64,000 nt of DNA from Neisseria subflava (GCF_005221305.1 NZ_CP039887.1:1364001-1428000), one strand, 5' to 3'. Numbered from the stretch's first letter, positions 1 through 12,390 are shown. The notes: generated by a model from the letters alone, not told the origin. Program-made: numbers and translations.

Positions 1-1203
1 CGGATAAATACGGCGATGGTGCAACCATGAGAAATCAGGTTGTACAAAATCAACCGTTGCCGCCGTAGTCGCGCGTTTTTCCGTAATAATGCGTACGGCT
101 TCGGGCTTATCCAAATCCGGACAAACCCGCTTAATGTCCGCATGAATTTTCTCGGCCAAATCTTTATCCTTCCAAGCTTCGGTGCAATCGGAAACGCTGA
201 TGACAACCGCGACTTCATTATCCGGTAAACCCAACGCTCCCCGATGCAACACCCATTGCGCCGTACCATCAGAAAACCCGGTTAAAGGTGCCGGCAGTTT
301 GACTTCTTGGGCATAACGCAAATAAACCGTAGTAATCGCATGGTAGTGAAACGATTGATAGGCCGTCTGAATATAGTCAGGCGTATCTTCAGGCAAAAGC
401 GCGTCAACATGATATGGCGCAACAGCCAAAACAACCGCATCAAATACTTCGCCATTGATTTCAATTCGTCCATCAATATGATGGTTTAAATGGGAAACAC
501 GGGTTTCAAGATGTATCTTTGCGCCATGCTTGTGCAGGAAAGCCAGAGCCGGTTCGGCTACGATCCGCCCTAAATCCTGCTTAGGCAAAAGATAATCACT
601 GTTCTCCTTTTCAGACCACACGCTATCATTCAATACATTGCATAAAATGCGTAACGATGCCTGTTCTAACGGCGTATTTAAAGCACCCCAGACCAAAGGT
701 TGCCAAAATTGGCCAAGTAAGCTGCGAGGAACATTTCGTGTTCTCAACCACTTTGCAACCGTCAAATCGGTTTTATGATGAGCTGCCCAACGTTGCAATG
801 CCGACATATCCGACAGCAATTTGATTTTCAATGAAAAAGAAAGATTTTTTGCACGCAGGATACCGACAAGCAAATGCCAAGGCGCAGGCAGAGAGGCCGT
901 CTGAAACTGTAATCCTTCATGGATGTACCATCGCAAAGGCTGGCGTAAAAAGGCAGACTCGGGTTGAACACCAATATGTTGCATCAAAGTTTGAACACCA
1001 TGATACGCACCCAACAAGATATGCTGCCCATTATCCAAAAAGCTGAATCCATCATCTTTCCCGGACAAGGCACGCGCCTTACCGCCAGCCTGTCTCCCGG
1101 CCTCAAACAAAGAAATATCGGCTCGATGAATCAGGGAAACCGCCGCAGACAAACCTGCCCAACCGGCACCAATCACAGCAATTTTTGGACGCTTCGTATT
1201 CAT
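1..1203 (-). CDS. hpnE: Hydroxysqualene dehydroxylase HpnE-like FAD protein, partial (C-terminus off the left edge)
   Basis: About 401 N-terminal residues of a FAD-dependent amine-oxidase-family protein are present; the rest lies beyond the window edge. The ATG (complement of 1201-1203) opens MNTKRPKIAVIGAGWAGLSA, with the dinucleotide-binding GAGWAG at residues 12-17 near the N-terminus, as expected for FAD binding. Family knowledge: HpnE removes the hydroxyl of hydroxysqualene to give squalene. The ATG overlaps the TGA of the upstream hpnD by four bases (ATGA), so the two are probably translationally coupled, and this pairing is the main support for HpnE over other phytoene-desaturase-like enzymes. 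The frame is open throughout, with no sign of a pseudogene in the visible part. The substrate is inferred from context only. Confidence 0.75.
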   Translation of the reverse strand, partial: MNTKRPKIAVIGAGWAGLSAAVSLIHRADISLFEAGRQAGGKARALSGKDDGFSFLDNGQHILLGAYHGVQTLMQHIGVQPESAFLRQPLRWYIHEGLQFQTASLPAPWHLLVGILRAKNLSFSLKIKLLSDMSALQRWAAHHKTDLTVAKWLRTRNVPRSLLGQFWQPLVWGALNTPLEQASLRILCNVLNDSVWSEKENSDYLLPKQDLGRIVAEPALAFLHKHGAKIHLETRVSHLNHHIDGRIEINGEVFDAVVLAVAPYHVDALLPEDTPDYIQTAYQSFHYHAITTVYLRYAQEVKLPAPLTGFSDGTAQWVLHRGALGLPDNEVAVVISVSDCTEAWKDKDLAEKIHADIKRVCPDLDKPEAVRIITEKRATTAATVDFVQPDFSWLHHRRIYP

Positions 1204-2048
1204 GGTTTAAATCCAAACAGCCAAGTTTTCAAAGCAATACGTTTTTTACGGGGAGAAGGAATCGCAATTTTATAAGTCAACACATTTTGCGCACCATCAC
1301 GGTCAATTTCATTCAACAACGTATAATAAATAGTCGCCATAATCAGGCCGACTTTTTGAGATTTCTTATCTTCAGCCGGCAGAAGTAACATCGCTTCACG
1401 ATAAGTTTCACGCGCCCTATTCACTTGAAATTGCATCAATTTTGCAAAATTGTCTGTCGGTTTGCACTGCATAATTACGTTGGCAGGTACGTCAAACTTC
1501 TGCATTTCCTCTATAGGCAGATAAATTCTTCCCTGCCGCGCATCTTCGCCCACATCGCGAATAATGTTCGTCAACTGCAAAGCCAAGCCCATCTTGTCCG
1601 CATATTCCAAAGTTTTCGGATTGGAAAAACCTAAAATTCGCGCAATAAGACGCCCTACCACTCCGGCAACACGGTGGCAATACAGCTTTAATTCATCAAA
1701 ACTACCATAACGAGCCTGCTCCAAATCCATCTGCATACCATCAATCAAAGCTTCAAATTCATTCTTCGGCAAGTCAAAATTTACCCGAATATCTTTTAAA
1801 GCCTGATGAACAGGATGCTCCGGCATCTCATTGTTAAAGATTTTCTCCAAATCACTACGCCACCAATTCAACGTTATCTGAGCTACATTTGGATCGGTAC
1901 AGCCATCAACCACATCATCTAGGTCGCGACAAAAAGCGTATAAAACAGTGATCGCATTCCGTTTTTCTAGCGATAAAAAACGAAAGCCGGATAAAAAACT
2001 GGAATGGCTTTCTGCAGCCTTTTGATGACAATAATCCAAAGCAAGCAC
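1200..2048 (-). CDS. hpnD: Squalene/phytoene synthase family, presqualene diphosphate synthase HpnD-like
   Basis: A 282-residue head-to-head prenyl synthase, the normal length for HpnD. Both aspartate-rich diphosphate/Mg-binding motifs are present: DLDDVVD at residues 42-48 and NIIRDVGEDARQGR at about 161-174. These bind farnesyl diphosphate. Family knowledge: HpnD condenses two farnesyl diphosphates to presqualene diphosphate, after which HpnC and HpnE yield squalene. No HpnC candidate lies in the window, so whether squalene is the true end product here is open. The stop codon overlaps the hpnE start (ATGA). The protein is soluble and has no signal peptide. Confidence 0.85.
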   Translation of the reverse strand: MLALDYCHQKAAESHSSFLSGFRFLSLEKRNAITVLYAFCRDLDDVVDGCTDPNVAQITLNWWRSDLEKIFNNEMPEHPVHQALKDIRVNFDLPKNEFEALIDGMQMDLEQARYGSFDELKLYCHRVAGVVGRLIARILGFSNPKTLEYADKMGLALQLTNIIRDVGEDARQGRIYLPIEEMQKFDVPANVIMQCKPTDNFAKLMQFQVNRARETYREAMLLLPAEDKKSQKVGLIMATIYYTLLNEIDRDGAQNVLTYKIAIPSPRKKRIALKTWLFGFKP

Positions 2049-2140
2049 TGTGTATCCTAAAAAAATATCGTTATAAATAATTAGCAGGGATTTTATCTGT
2101 ATTTAAAAAAGTACGCCAATATCAAATCTCATCTTACAAC

Positions 2141-2183
2141 AAGGCCGTCTGAAAACTAATCTTAAGTATCTTTCAGACGGCCT
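2141..2183 (-). terminator. Inverted DUS pair, probable terminator of the comEA/prepilin-like transcript
   Basis: Two AGGCCGTCTGAA uptake sequences in inverted orientation form a strong hairpin between the minus-strand prepilin-like ORF and hpnD. The T-run after the hairpin on the minus strand is weak. Confidence 0.55.
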
Positions 2184-2189
2184 AATATC

Positions 2190-2300
2190 CTACGTCGCCA
2201 ATATCGAAACCAACAACATCACCACCAACAGCTGTATCAAAGAGTAGCCCCTCTGCACAGTTGCCCTATTCCGTTTTCCATCAAATACATTTAAGTACAT
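2190..2300 (-). pseudogene. Truncated type IV prepilin-like ORF (36 codons)
   Basis: A 36-codon ORF starts at the ATG at 2298-2300, with GGGAATAAAGAG just upstream as a ribosome site. It reads MYLNVFDGKRNRATVQRG followed by YSLIQLLVVMLLVSILAT and then a TAG. The RG|YSLIQLL junction and the hydrophobic helix match the class III prepilin leader and N-terminal helix, but the conserved Glu at mature position 5 is Gln and nothing follows the helix. It lies directly downstream of comEA in the same direction and is followed by an inverted DUS pair. It could be the 5' remnant of a minor pilin gene, or a small membrane peptide in its own right. It is too short to carry a pilin globular domain. Confidence 0.5.
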
Positions 2301-2407
2301 CTCTTTATTCCCTTTATCTTTTATATCCTCATCCGACAAGAGGCTATCCATTTATCCCTTTACCCAATGTAAAGTCTCCATTTGTCCAGGTCTTCATTCC
2401 CGGCCCC

Positions 2408-2462
2408 ATACAAAGCCGCCCGTCAACCCGAACCGGCAAGCGGTTCGGCCTCGGGGCGGCAT
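2408..2462. other. Long GC-rich hairpin between comEA and the prepilin-like ORF
   Basis: Nested inverted repeats GCCGCCC...GGGCGGC (outer) and CCGAACCG...CGGTTCGG (inner) would make a very stable stem in the 184-bp gap between comEA and the prepilin-like ORF. On the minus strand the stem is followed by only three T residues, so it could be a weak terminator or an mRNA-stability element. Confidence 0.45.
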
Positions 2463-2484
2463 ATACGGCAGTTAACCATCAGGC

Positions 2485-2772
2485 TTATTTTTTCACGGCA
2501 GGCTGGGCGGCCTTAGGCGCGGCAGAAGAAACCGTCGCCTCCGCCTTCAACTTGTTCAGCACCGCATCACCGATGCCCTTCACGTTTTTCAGCTCCTCCA
2601 CCGATTTGAACGCACCGTTCTTCTGACGGTATTCCACAATCGATTTCGCCTTAGCCGGGCCGATACCCGGCAAGGCCTCCAGTTCGGCAGAAGACGCGGT
2701 ATTGATGTTCACGGCAGCCAAAGAGAACGCCGCACAGACGGCGGCAAATGCACCAAATAAAAATTTCTTCAT
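2485..2772 (-). CDS. comEA: ComEA-type competence protein (helix-hairpin-helix DNA binding)
   Basis: A 95-residue exported protein. The signal peptide is MKKFLFGAFAAVCAAFSLAA; the mature part contains VNINTASSAELEALPGIGPA and a second VKGIGDAVLNKLK hairpin, the ComEA helix-hairpin-helix fold that binds double-stranded DNA without sequence preference. Family knowledge: in Neisseria this periplasmic protein pulls incoming DNA through the outer membrane during transformation, and in the gonococcus its identical copies lie next to rRNA operons. The same link is visible here, since comEA follows the rRNA operon on the same strand. An IS element now sits between the operon terminator and comEA. An alternative upstream start at 2787 adds five residues before the signal peptide; the MKKF start was chosen because it gives a normal leader. 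Confidence 0.93.
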   Translation of the reverse strand: MKKFLFGAFAAVCAAFSLAAVNINTASSAELEALPGIGPAKAKSIVEYRQKNGAFKSVEELKNVKGIGDAVLNKLKAEATVSSAAPKAAQPAVKK

Positions 2773-3001
2773 CAGATTTTTTCCCATAACGTGTTTGATT
2801 GAATCAGTCAGGAAGTCTACAGAATGGTTTTATTCCAAGCGGTAAACACTGTCACATACGCAGATAGGGCAACAGCCCATACCCACATAAATGCTTACGC
2901 CATATTAACGCAAATATCGTTTGATTTCAAATATTCCAAACAGTTAACCGTAAATCTCGGTACTTTTGTTCAAGAATAACAACAGGGTAATCATACATAT
3001 C

Positions 3002-3877
3002 TGTAGAAACTAGTAGCGTTGTTTACAGTATTTCCAGGAGAATACTGAAACATGAACATGCACAAAAACACCCGTCTCACCCCGCACCACCGCCAAGCCA
3101 TTTGGCTGGCCTACACGCAGGAAAAGGAAAGCGTCACCTCCCTGGCACGCCGCTACCAAGTCTGCCGCGTCACCATTTACCGCGCACTTAAAGCCGCAAG
3201 GGGCAGACTGCTCAAACCCCAAACCAGTACCAACAACCGTTTCAAACAGGCAAAGTACGGAATGAAACGCCTGGCCAAGGTAGAACGCGGCATTCAGGAA
3301 AAACTCAAAAGGCAGGCCAAACGCTACAATAAATCCTACCCCGGAGAGCTGGTACATCTCGATACCAAACGGCTGCCGCTGCTCAAAGGGCAGAAAGCCA
3401 CCGATAATCGGGATTACCTGTTTGTCGCCATCGACGATTTCTCAAGGGAGCTATACTCCGCCATTTTGCCGGACAAAACTGCAGACAGTGCCGCCAAGTT
3501 TCTGACTGGACACCTGATTGATCCCTGTCCATACCTGATTGAGTGCGTTTACTCCGACAACGGTACGGAATATAAAGGCTCGGCCAACCATGCTTTCGGT
3601 GTAGCCTGTTATGAGAACGGGATTGGTCAAAAGTTTACCCGGGTTGCCCGTCCGCAGACCAACGGTAAGGCGGAACGGGTTATCCGCACCCTGATGGAGA
3701 TGTGGCATGGGAAACAGTTGTTTGACAGTCCGGAACACCGGCGAAAGGAGTTGTGCCGCTTTGTTAATTTCTATAACACTGTGAAGCCGCACCGCAGTTT
3801 GAACGGCGATACGCCGTTTGAGGTCTTGCAGGCTTCATTCTCAACCTGTGGTGTAAACAACGCAACGTTTTCCTACA
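3002..3877 (+). mobile_element. IS481-family insertion sequence, copy 1
   Basis: An 876-bp element bounded by TGTAG...CTACA. The terminal inverted repeats (TGTAGAAACTAGTAGCGTTG at the left, TGTAGGAAAACGTTGCGTTG inverted at the right, extending to TTTACA) match at 21 of 26 positions, and the 5'-TGT end fits IS481. Limits were set by aligning the three copies in this window. I see no perfect target-site duplication. It lies between the rRNA operon terminator and comEA, both of which read the other way. Confidence 0.9.
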
Positions 3878-3882
3878 CATAA
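3052..3882 (+). CDS. IS481-family transposase (copy 1)
   Basis: A 276-residue DDE transposase. An N-terminal helix-turn-helix covers residues ~10-50 (SLARRYQVCRVTIYRALKAA), followed by an integrase core with catalytic D104 (VHLDTKRLP), D169 (YSDNGTEY) and E208 (NGKAERVIRTL). The reading frame runs through the right terminal repeat and stops five bases outside the element. Relative to copy 3, a 2-bp deletion near codon 264 shifts the C-terminus from YFSQPVV to SFSTCGVNNATFSYT. Since the catalytic core is intact, it may still be active, but the extended tail depends on flanking DNA. Confidence 0.9.
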   Translation: MNMHKNTRLTPHHRQAIWLAYTQEKESVTSLARRYQVCRVTIYRALKAARGRLLKPQTSTNNRFKQAKYGMKRLAKVERGIQEKLKRQAKRYNKSYPGELVHLDTKRLPLLKGQKATDNRDYLFVAIDDFSRELYSAILPDKTADSAAKFLTGHLIDPCPYLIECVYSDNGTEYKGSANHAFGVACYENGIGQKFTRVARPQTNGKAERVIRTLMEMWHGKQLFDSPEHRRKELCRFVNFYNTVKPHRSLNGDTPFEVLQASFSTCGVNNATFSYT

Positions 3883-3987
3883 TCCAAATACCAAGAATGC
3901 ACGAACACTCAATAGGTATCGATTCATCAATATTCTTGCACCCTTACCCCATCACCTATCGCCAAACCGATAGAACCGACAGGTATG

Positions 3988-4018
3988 TAAAAAGCCCCCG
4001 ACATCAGTCGGGGGCTTC
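3988..4018 (-). terminator. rRNA operon terminator
   Basis: The stem AGCCCCCGAC/GTCGGGGGCT is followed on the minus strand by TTTTT. It lies just past the 5S gene and is a textbook intrinsic terminator. Confidence 0.9.
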
Positions 4019-4026
4019 GGAATGGG

Positions 4027-4142
4027 TGTTTGGCGGTGACCTACTTTCACATGGAAGAACCACACTATCATCGGCGCTGAGTCGTTTCACGGTCCTGTTC
4101 GGGATGGGAAGGCGTGGGACCAACTCGCTATGGCCGCCAAAC
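4027..4142 (-). rRNA. rrf: 5S ribosomal RNA
   Basis: Read on the minus strand it starts with GGCGGCCATAGCGAGTTGGT, contains CCCATCCCGAACAGG, and closes with a GTCACCGCC 3' arm that pairs with the 5' end. This is the standard beta-proteobacterial 5S pattern, last in the operon. Ends are accurate to a few bases. Confidence 0.93.
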
Positions 4143-4223
4143 TTAAACTGTTACAAATCGGTAAAGCCTTAATCAATTATTTGGTGATGACTGAATCAGT
4201 CAGTAAGCTTTTATCTTTTGAAG

Positions 4224-4236
4224 TTCTTCAAATGAT

Positions 4237-4245
<9 letters not shown>
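4224..4245 (-). repeat. 23S processing stem, 3' arm
   Basis: This 22-base arm is complementary at 21 of 22 positions to the arm at 7119-7140. The two bracket the 23S gene and would form the double-stranded stem cut by RNase III during pre-rRNA maturation. Confidence 0.75.
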
Positions 4246-7118
<2,873 letters not shown>

Positions 7119-7127
<9 letters not shown>

Positions 7128-7140
7128 ATCATTTCAAGAA
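7119..7140 (-). repeat. 23S processing stem, 5' arm
   Basis: This is the partner of the arm at 4224-4245, with 21 of 22 positions complementary. It marks the start of the 23S precursor. Confidence 0.75.
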
Positions 7141-7473
7141 CCTCTTTGACTTCGTTTACCTACCCGTTGACTAGGGAAGCAAACTTGAAATTCCTACTTT
7201 GATAAAGCTTACTGCTTTGTTGTGTCTTAATCCTGCCTTTTGTGTTTCAGGATTAAGTCGATACAATCATCACCCAAATACTGTGTTTGTTTTCTTTTCT
7301 CTTGCGAGAGATTTTTTATCCTTTGCAAAGAACAAAAAATCAAAACAAACTCATTGTCTTTGTTTGTTGATTTCGGCTTTCCAATTTGTTAAAGATCGAT
7401 GCGTCGATATTTCACTTCGCAAATCAAAATAAGCTGCTAAGTATAGCAGGCTTCCTTTGATTTGTAAAGTTCT
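7128..7473 (-). promoter_or_regulatory. tRNA-23S spacer with boxA antitermination site
   Basis: A 346-base internal spacer without a gene. On the minus strand, 7381-7395 reads TCTTTAACAAATTGG, the boxA-type sequence usually found ahead of 23S in proteobacterial rRNA operons, which recruits Nus factors for antitermination. The remainder is AT-rich with no other recognisable element. Confidence 0.7.
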
Positions 7474-7549
7474 TGGTGGAGGCAAACGGGATCGAACCGA
7501 TGACCCCCTGCTTGCAAAGCAGGTGCTCTACCAACTGAGCTATGCCCCC
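7474..7549 (-). tRNA. tRNA-Ala (anticodon UGC)
   Basis: The minus-strand sequence starts GGGGGCATAGCTCAG, has CTTTGCAAG as the anticodon loop (TGC at the anticodon), GGTTCGATCCC in the T arm, and an encoded CCA end. It lies in the 16S-23S spacer, as usual. Confidence 0.97.
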
Positions 7550-7554
7550 GTTCT

Positions 7555-7631
<77 letters not shown>

Positions 7632-7733
7632 GGATTCTCTTCTTAAGCGAATCTTGTCTTCACTCAAGCTTTTCTCTTCCGCATCTTTTACAGTTTACCG
7701 ATAAGTGTGAATGCATCAGACCTCCTCTTTCTC

Positions 7734-9278
<1,545 letters not shown>

Positions 9279-9401
9279 ATCTCTAACTTATAACTTCTGG
9301 TCTGCTTCAAAGAAACCGACAGGACAATGTCTAAAACATCATCTTGTCTGTCTTTCAAACAGTGTGAGGCCTAATGCACTCACACTTATCGGTAATCTGT
9401 T

Positions 9402-9413
9402 TTTTAAAGAGCA
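9402..9413 (-). promoter_or_regulatory. boxA antitermination site in the rRNA leader
   Basis: The minus-strand TGCTCTTTAAAA matches the rRNA boxA consensus. It lies just downstream of the rRNA promoter and is followed by a GTGTGAG...CTCACAC hairpin (9362-9385). Confidence 0.8.
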
Positions 9414-9419
9414 AATCGA

Positions 9420-9447
9420 ATTATACAGTACATTTAGCAAATGTCAA
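9420..9447 (-). promoter_or_regulatory. Ribosomal RNA operon promoter
   Basis: On the minus strand there is TTGACA (9442-9447), a 16-base spacer and TATAAT (9420-9425). Both hexamers are perfect sigma70 matches about 140 bases upstream of 16S. Confidence 0.88.
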
Positions 9448-9486
9448 CTAAAATTATCGAAAATTTCAACCAGCTGTGTTATACTG

Positions 9487-9617
9487 TCTGCTTCGTTTTC
9501 TTCACCGCGTCAGCAGCGAAGAACCGAACTATACGCCTCACAACAAAACCAGTCAACACCTTTCGCAAAATTATTTCTAGAAATTTAACCACTTCCCTGT
9601 TTTAACAGGGTTTTTAT
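9487..9617 (+). other. Plus-strand terminator and possible small transcript upstream of the rRNA promoter
   Basis: CCCTG-TTTTAA-CAGGG followed by TTTTTA (9595-9616) is a good intrinsic terminator on the plus strand, yet no gene reads toward it. The preceding bases hold a TTCTTC...GAAGAA stem, and a TATACT hexamer at about 9480 could be a -10 element, but no convincing -35 is visible. It may be a small RNA or only a barrier. The rest of the 16S-thrB gap (9279-9802) holds no gene. Confidence 0.3.
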
Positions 9618-9678
9618 TTGATAAAAACACTATCAAACTTTCTACACTATCCATACATACAAAAAAATACACGAAACA

Positions 9679-9713
9679 AAGGCCGTCTGAAATGCTCTTT
9701 CAGACGGCCTTTT
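9679..9713 (+). terminator. Inverted DUS pair upstream of thrB
   Basis: AAAGGCCGTCTGAA and its inverted copy close to a hairpin followed by TTTTGAA. It lies between the rRNA leader and thrB and could block transcription in either direction. Confidence 0.55.
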
Positions 9714-9802
9714 GAATTTAACCCTCGCTTTAATTTATATTGTTGGCGCTTGTTTTTTGGTATGATGTTTCCTTGATTTTTTATATCAGCCTCGAGTTTG
9801 CT

Positions 9803-10720
9803 ATGTCTGTCTATACCAGTGTTTCCGACGCTCAAATGCGTGATTTCCTACTGCAATATGATTTGGGAGATTTTGTTTCTTTGCAGGGGATTGCTCAAGG
9901 AATTACTAATAGTAATTATTTCTTGACTACTTCAACCGGTCGTTATGTATTGACTGTTTTTGAGGTTTTAAAATCAGATGAACTGCCTTTCTTTTTAGAA
10001 CTCAACCAGCATTTGAGTCTGAATGGTGTTGCCTGCGCTGCTCCGATTGCTCGTAAAGATGGCGGACTGCATTCTATTTTGGCCGGAAAACCGGCTTGTT
10101 TGGTTACTTGTTTGAATGGTTCTGATACTGGCTGGCCAACTGAAGCTCAATGCTTCCATACCGGTGCTATGCTGGCCAAAATGCATTTAGCCGGCCAAGA
10201 CTTTCCTTTAAAAATGAAAAATCCTCGTTATGATGACTGGTGGCGCGATGCCTGCACTCAATTGCTGCCTGTTTTAGATTCTGAGGATGCCGCACTACTT
10301 CAATCTGAAATTGCTGCTTTAGATGAAAATCTAGGAGAGCATTTGCCCTCCGGTATTATCCATGCCGATTTATTTAAGGACAACGTATTGCTTAATGGAG
10401 ATGAAGTTTCCGGCTTTATCGATTTCTATTATGCCTGTAACGGTAATTTCATGTACGACCTGGCAATTGCGGTTAACGATTGGGCACGAACAGCTGATAA
10501 CAAGTTAGACCCTGTCCTTTATGATGCCTTTATCCACGGCTATGAAAGCGTACGTCCATTATCTGATGAAGAACGCGCGTATTTTCCTACTGCACAAAGA
10601 GCCGGATGTATTCGTTTCTGGGTATCTCGCCTGCTCGATTTCCATTTCCCTCAATCAGGAGAAATGACGTTTATTAAAGATCCAAATGCATTTAGAGATC
10701 TATTATTGAGTCTTAAATAA
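9803..10720 (+). CDS. thrB: Homoserine kinase (ThrB type II, APH-fold)
   Basis: A 305-residue protein of the aminoglycoside-phosphotransferase-like kinase fold. The catalytic loop HADLFKDNVLL (around residues 188-198) and the metal-binding GFIDFYYA that follows are intact. Family knowledge: this class phosphorylates L-homoserine with ATP in threonine synthesis. The start MSVYTSVSD at 9803 gives the usual N-terminus; upstream in-frame codons lie in an AT-rich, DUS-bearing leader. It stands alone, facing the converging efflux gene farB with a DUS hairpin between them. Confidence 0.92.
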   Translation: MSVYTSVSDAQMRDFLLQYDLGDFVSLQGIAQGITNSNYFLTTSTGRYVLTVFEVLKSDELPFFLELNQHLSLNGVACAAPIARKDGGLHSILAGKPACLVTCLNGSDTGWPTEAQCFHTGAMLAKMHLAGQDFPLKMKNPRYDDWWRDACTQLLPVLDSEDAALLQSEIAALDENLGEHLPSGIIHADLFKDNVLLNGDEVSGFIDFYYACNGNFMYDLAIAVNDWARTADNKLDPVLYDAFIHGYESVRPLSDEERAYFPTAQRAGCIRFWVSRLLDFHFPQSGEMTFIKDPNAFRDLLLSLK

Positions 10721-10730
10721 TATATAGATA

Positions 10731-10763
10731 AAAGGCCGTCTGGAATTCAGACGGCCTTTTATC
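10731..10763. terminator. Bidirectional hairpin between thrB and farB
   Basis: AAAAGGCCGTCTGGAATTCAGACGGCCTTTT is a near-perfect palindrome with A and T tracts on its two sides. It fits termination of both converging genes. Both uptake-sequence cores are altered (CTGGAA instead of CTGAA). Confidence 0.85.
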
Positions 10764-12289
10764 TAATGCCCTCCCCCGCCGGAACCGCTAAACGGAGGTC
10801 TTGCCAACCAAATAATGGGGATCATGCTGATGAATATGATACTGCCTGCCAAAAAGATTTCATTTGAGCCAATAATAAAGCCTTGCTGGGAAATGGTACT
10901 ATTTATCGCCTCCAAAGCCTGTTCCTTGCTCAGACCATTGGCCATCATGCCTTGAATAGATTGGTTGCTGATTGAGGACAATAAATTAACATGTTCGGTC
11001 AGTTGAGTATGGTGCAGAGCTTCGCGCCGTTCCCACATGGTGCTGACAACGGACACTCCGACACCGCCCATAAAGACCCGCAAAAAGTTAGACAGGCTAC
11101 TGGCCGAGGCAATTTGATTGCCTTTCATATGCGACAAGGTGATACTGGTCAGAGGTAGGAAGAACATGGCTACGCCTAAACCCTGCCAAAACTGCGGCCA
11201 TACGACGTTGCTCATATCCATTCCGGCATAGAAATCGGTGCGCCAATGGAATGTGTAGGCAAATACCAAGAAGCTGGCACTGACAAACAGGCGCATATCG
11301 ACTCGATTCCCGAACTTACCGATAATCGGCGACAGAATAATCGGCAGGAAGCCCACCGGTGCAGCAGCCAAACCTGCCCAAGTAGCGGTATAACCAAGAT
11401 TTGATTGCAGCACTAAAGGCAGCAGGGTCAATGTGCCCATATAGACCATAAAGCCCAACGATGTAGCAACGACGCCTATTGTGAAGTTTCTATTTTTAAA
11501 CAATGACAAATCGACAATCGGGTATTTCTCGCCCAGCTCCCAAACAATAAAATATGTTAGGAACACCAAAGCGGTAACGCCCAAAACGATAATCTCTCCC
11601 GAGGCAAACCAGTCCAATTCCTTGCCTCTATCAAGCATCATTTGCAATGCGCCGATACCGACAATCATCAACACCAGCCCAACATAATCGATTGGCGCCC
11701 TGACGATTTCAGTTTCCCTGTGTCTAAGCTGCTTCCAAGAAATAGTTGCAGACAAAATCCCGATCGGGATATTGATAAAGAAAATCCATCCCCAATGCCA
11801 GTTGTCCGAGATCCAACCACCCAAAATCGGCCCCAATACAGGAGCAACAACGACGGTCATCGCCCATAAGGCCAGTGCCAATGTTCGTTTTTCAGGCGGA
11901 TAGGAAGCCATCAACAGGCTTTGTGACAAGGGAATCAATGGTCCGGCGATGAAGCCTTGCAATACACGGAAAAAAACCAAGGCTTGAAGATTATGCGCAA
12001 TGCCACACAGCCATGACGTTACGACAAACCCGATCACAGCGGCGATAAAGATTTTGACCTCGCCAAACCGCTTGGCCAAAAAACCTGTCAGAGGAACGGA
12101 AATGGCATTGGCTACGGCAAATGAGGTAATCACCCAAGTCCCCTGCGTGGTAGCCGCACCCAAATCCCCTGCAATAACAGGCACGGCGACGTTGGCGATG
12201 GTGCTGTCCAAGACTTCCATAAATACGGCCAAGCTGAGCGCCAAAGTTGCCAACACCAGCTTAAACCCTTGTAACGGCGGATAATTCAT
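10763..12289 (-). CDS. farB: DHA2 (EmrB/FarB-type) MFS efflux transporter
   Basis: A 508-residue inner-membrane protein with many hydrophobic spans, typical of the 14-TM DHA2 family. The signature LDSTIANVAVPVIAGDLG (residues ~27-45) and the motif-C-like APVLGPILGGWISD (~150) are present. Family knowledge: EmrB/FarB proteins export hydrophobic drugs or long-chain fatty acids with an HlyD-type adaptor and a TolC-like channel. It follows the adaptor gene on the same strand 101 bases away, across an inverted DUS pair (12340-12386) that may lower its expression. The FarB name rests on the neisserial context; EmrB is the wider label. Confidence 0.85.
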   Translation of the reverse strand: MNYPPLQGFKLVLATLALSLAVFMEVLDSTIANVAVPVIAGDLGAATTQGTWVITSFAVANAISVPLTGFLAKRFGEVKIFIAAVIGFVVTSWLCGIAHNLQALVFFRVLQGFIAGPLIPLSQSLLMASYPPEKRTLALALWAMTVVVAPVLGPILGGWISDNWHWGWIFFINIPIGILSATISWKQLRHRETEIVRAPIDYVGLVLMIVGIGALQMMLDRGKELDWFASGEIIVLGVTALVFLTYFIVWELGEKYPIVDLSLFKNRNFTIGVVATSLGFMVYMGTLTLLPLVLQSNLGYTATWAGLAAAPVGFLPIILSPIIGKFGNRVDMRLFVSASFLVFAYTFHWRTDFYAGMDMSNVVWPQFWQGLGVAMFFLPLTSITLSHMKGNQIASASSLSNFLRVFMGGVGVSVVSTMWERREALHHTQLTEHVNLLSSISNQSIQGMMANGLSKEQALEAINSTISQQGFIIGSNEIFLAGSIIFISMIPIIWLARPPFSGSGGGGH

Positions 12290-12390
12290 ATTTATAAACT
12301 ATAAGACAACCGCCAAAGCGGTCGGTTGAAGAGAATCAATATTTCAGACGGCCTGAGCCTTCAATAAAAGACTCAGGCCGTCTGAAAAGA

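Noticed and set aside
2261..2626. 121-codon plus-strand frame opposite comEA
   Set aside because: It is antisense to comEA and the prepilin-like ORF, and its composition follows the gene on the other strand.
3010..3792. Antisense frames within the IS element (115 and 113 codons)
   Set aside because: They recur in all three copies only because the element is repeated. The opposite strand carries the DDE transposase.
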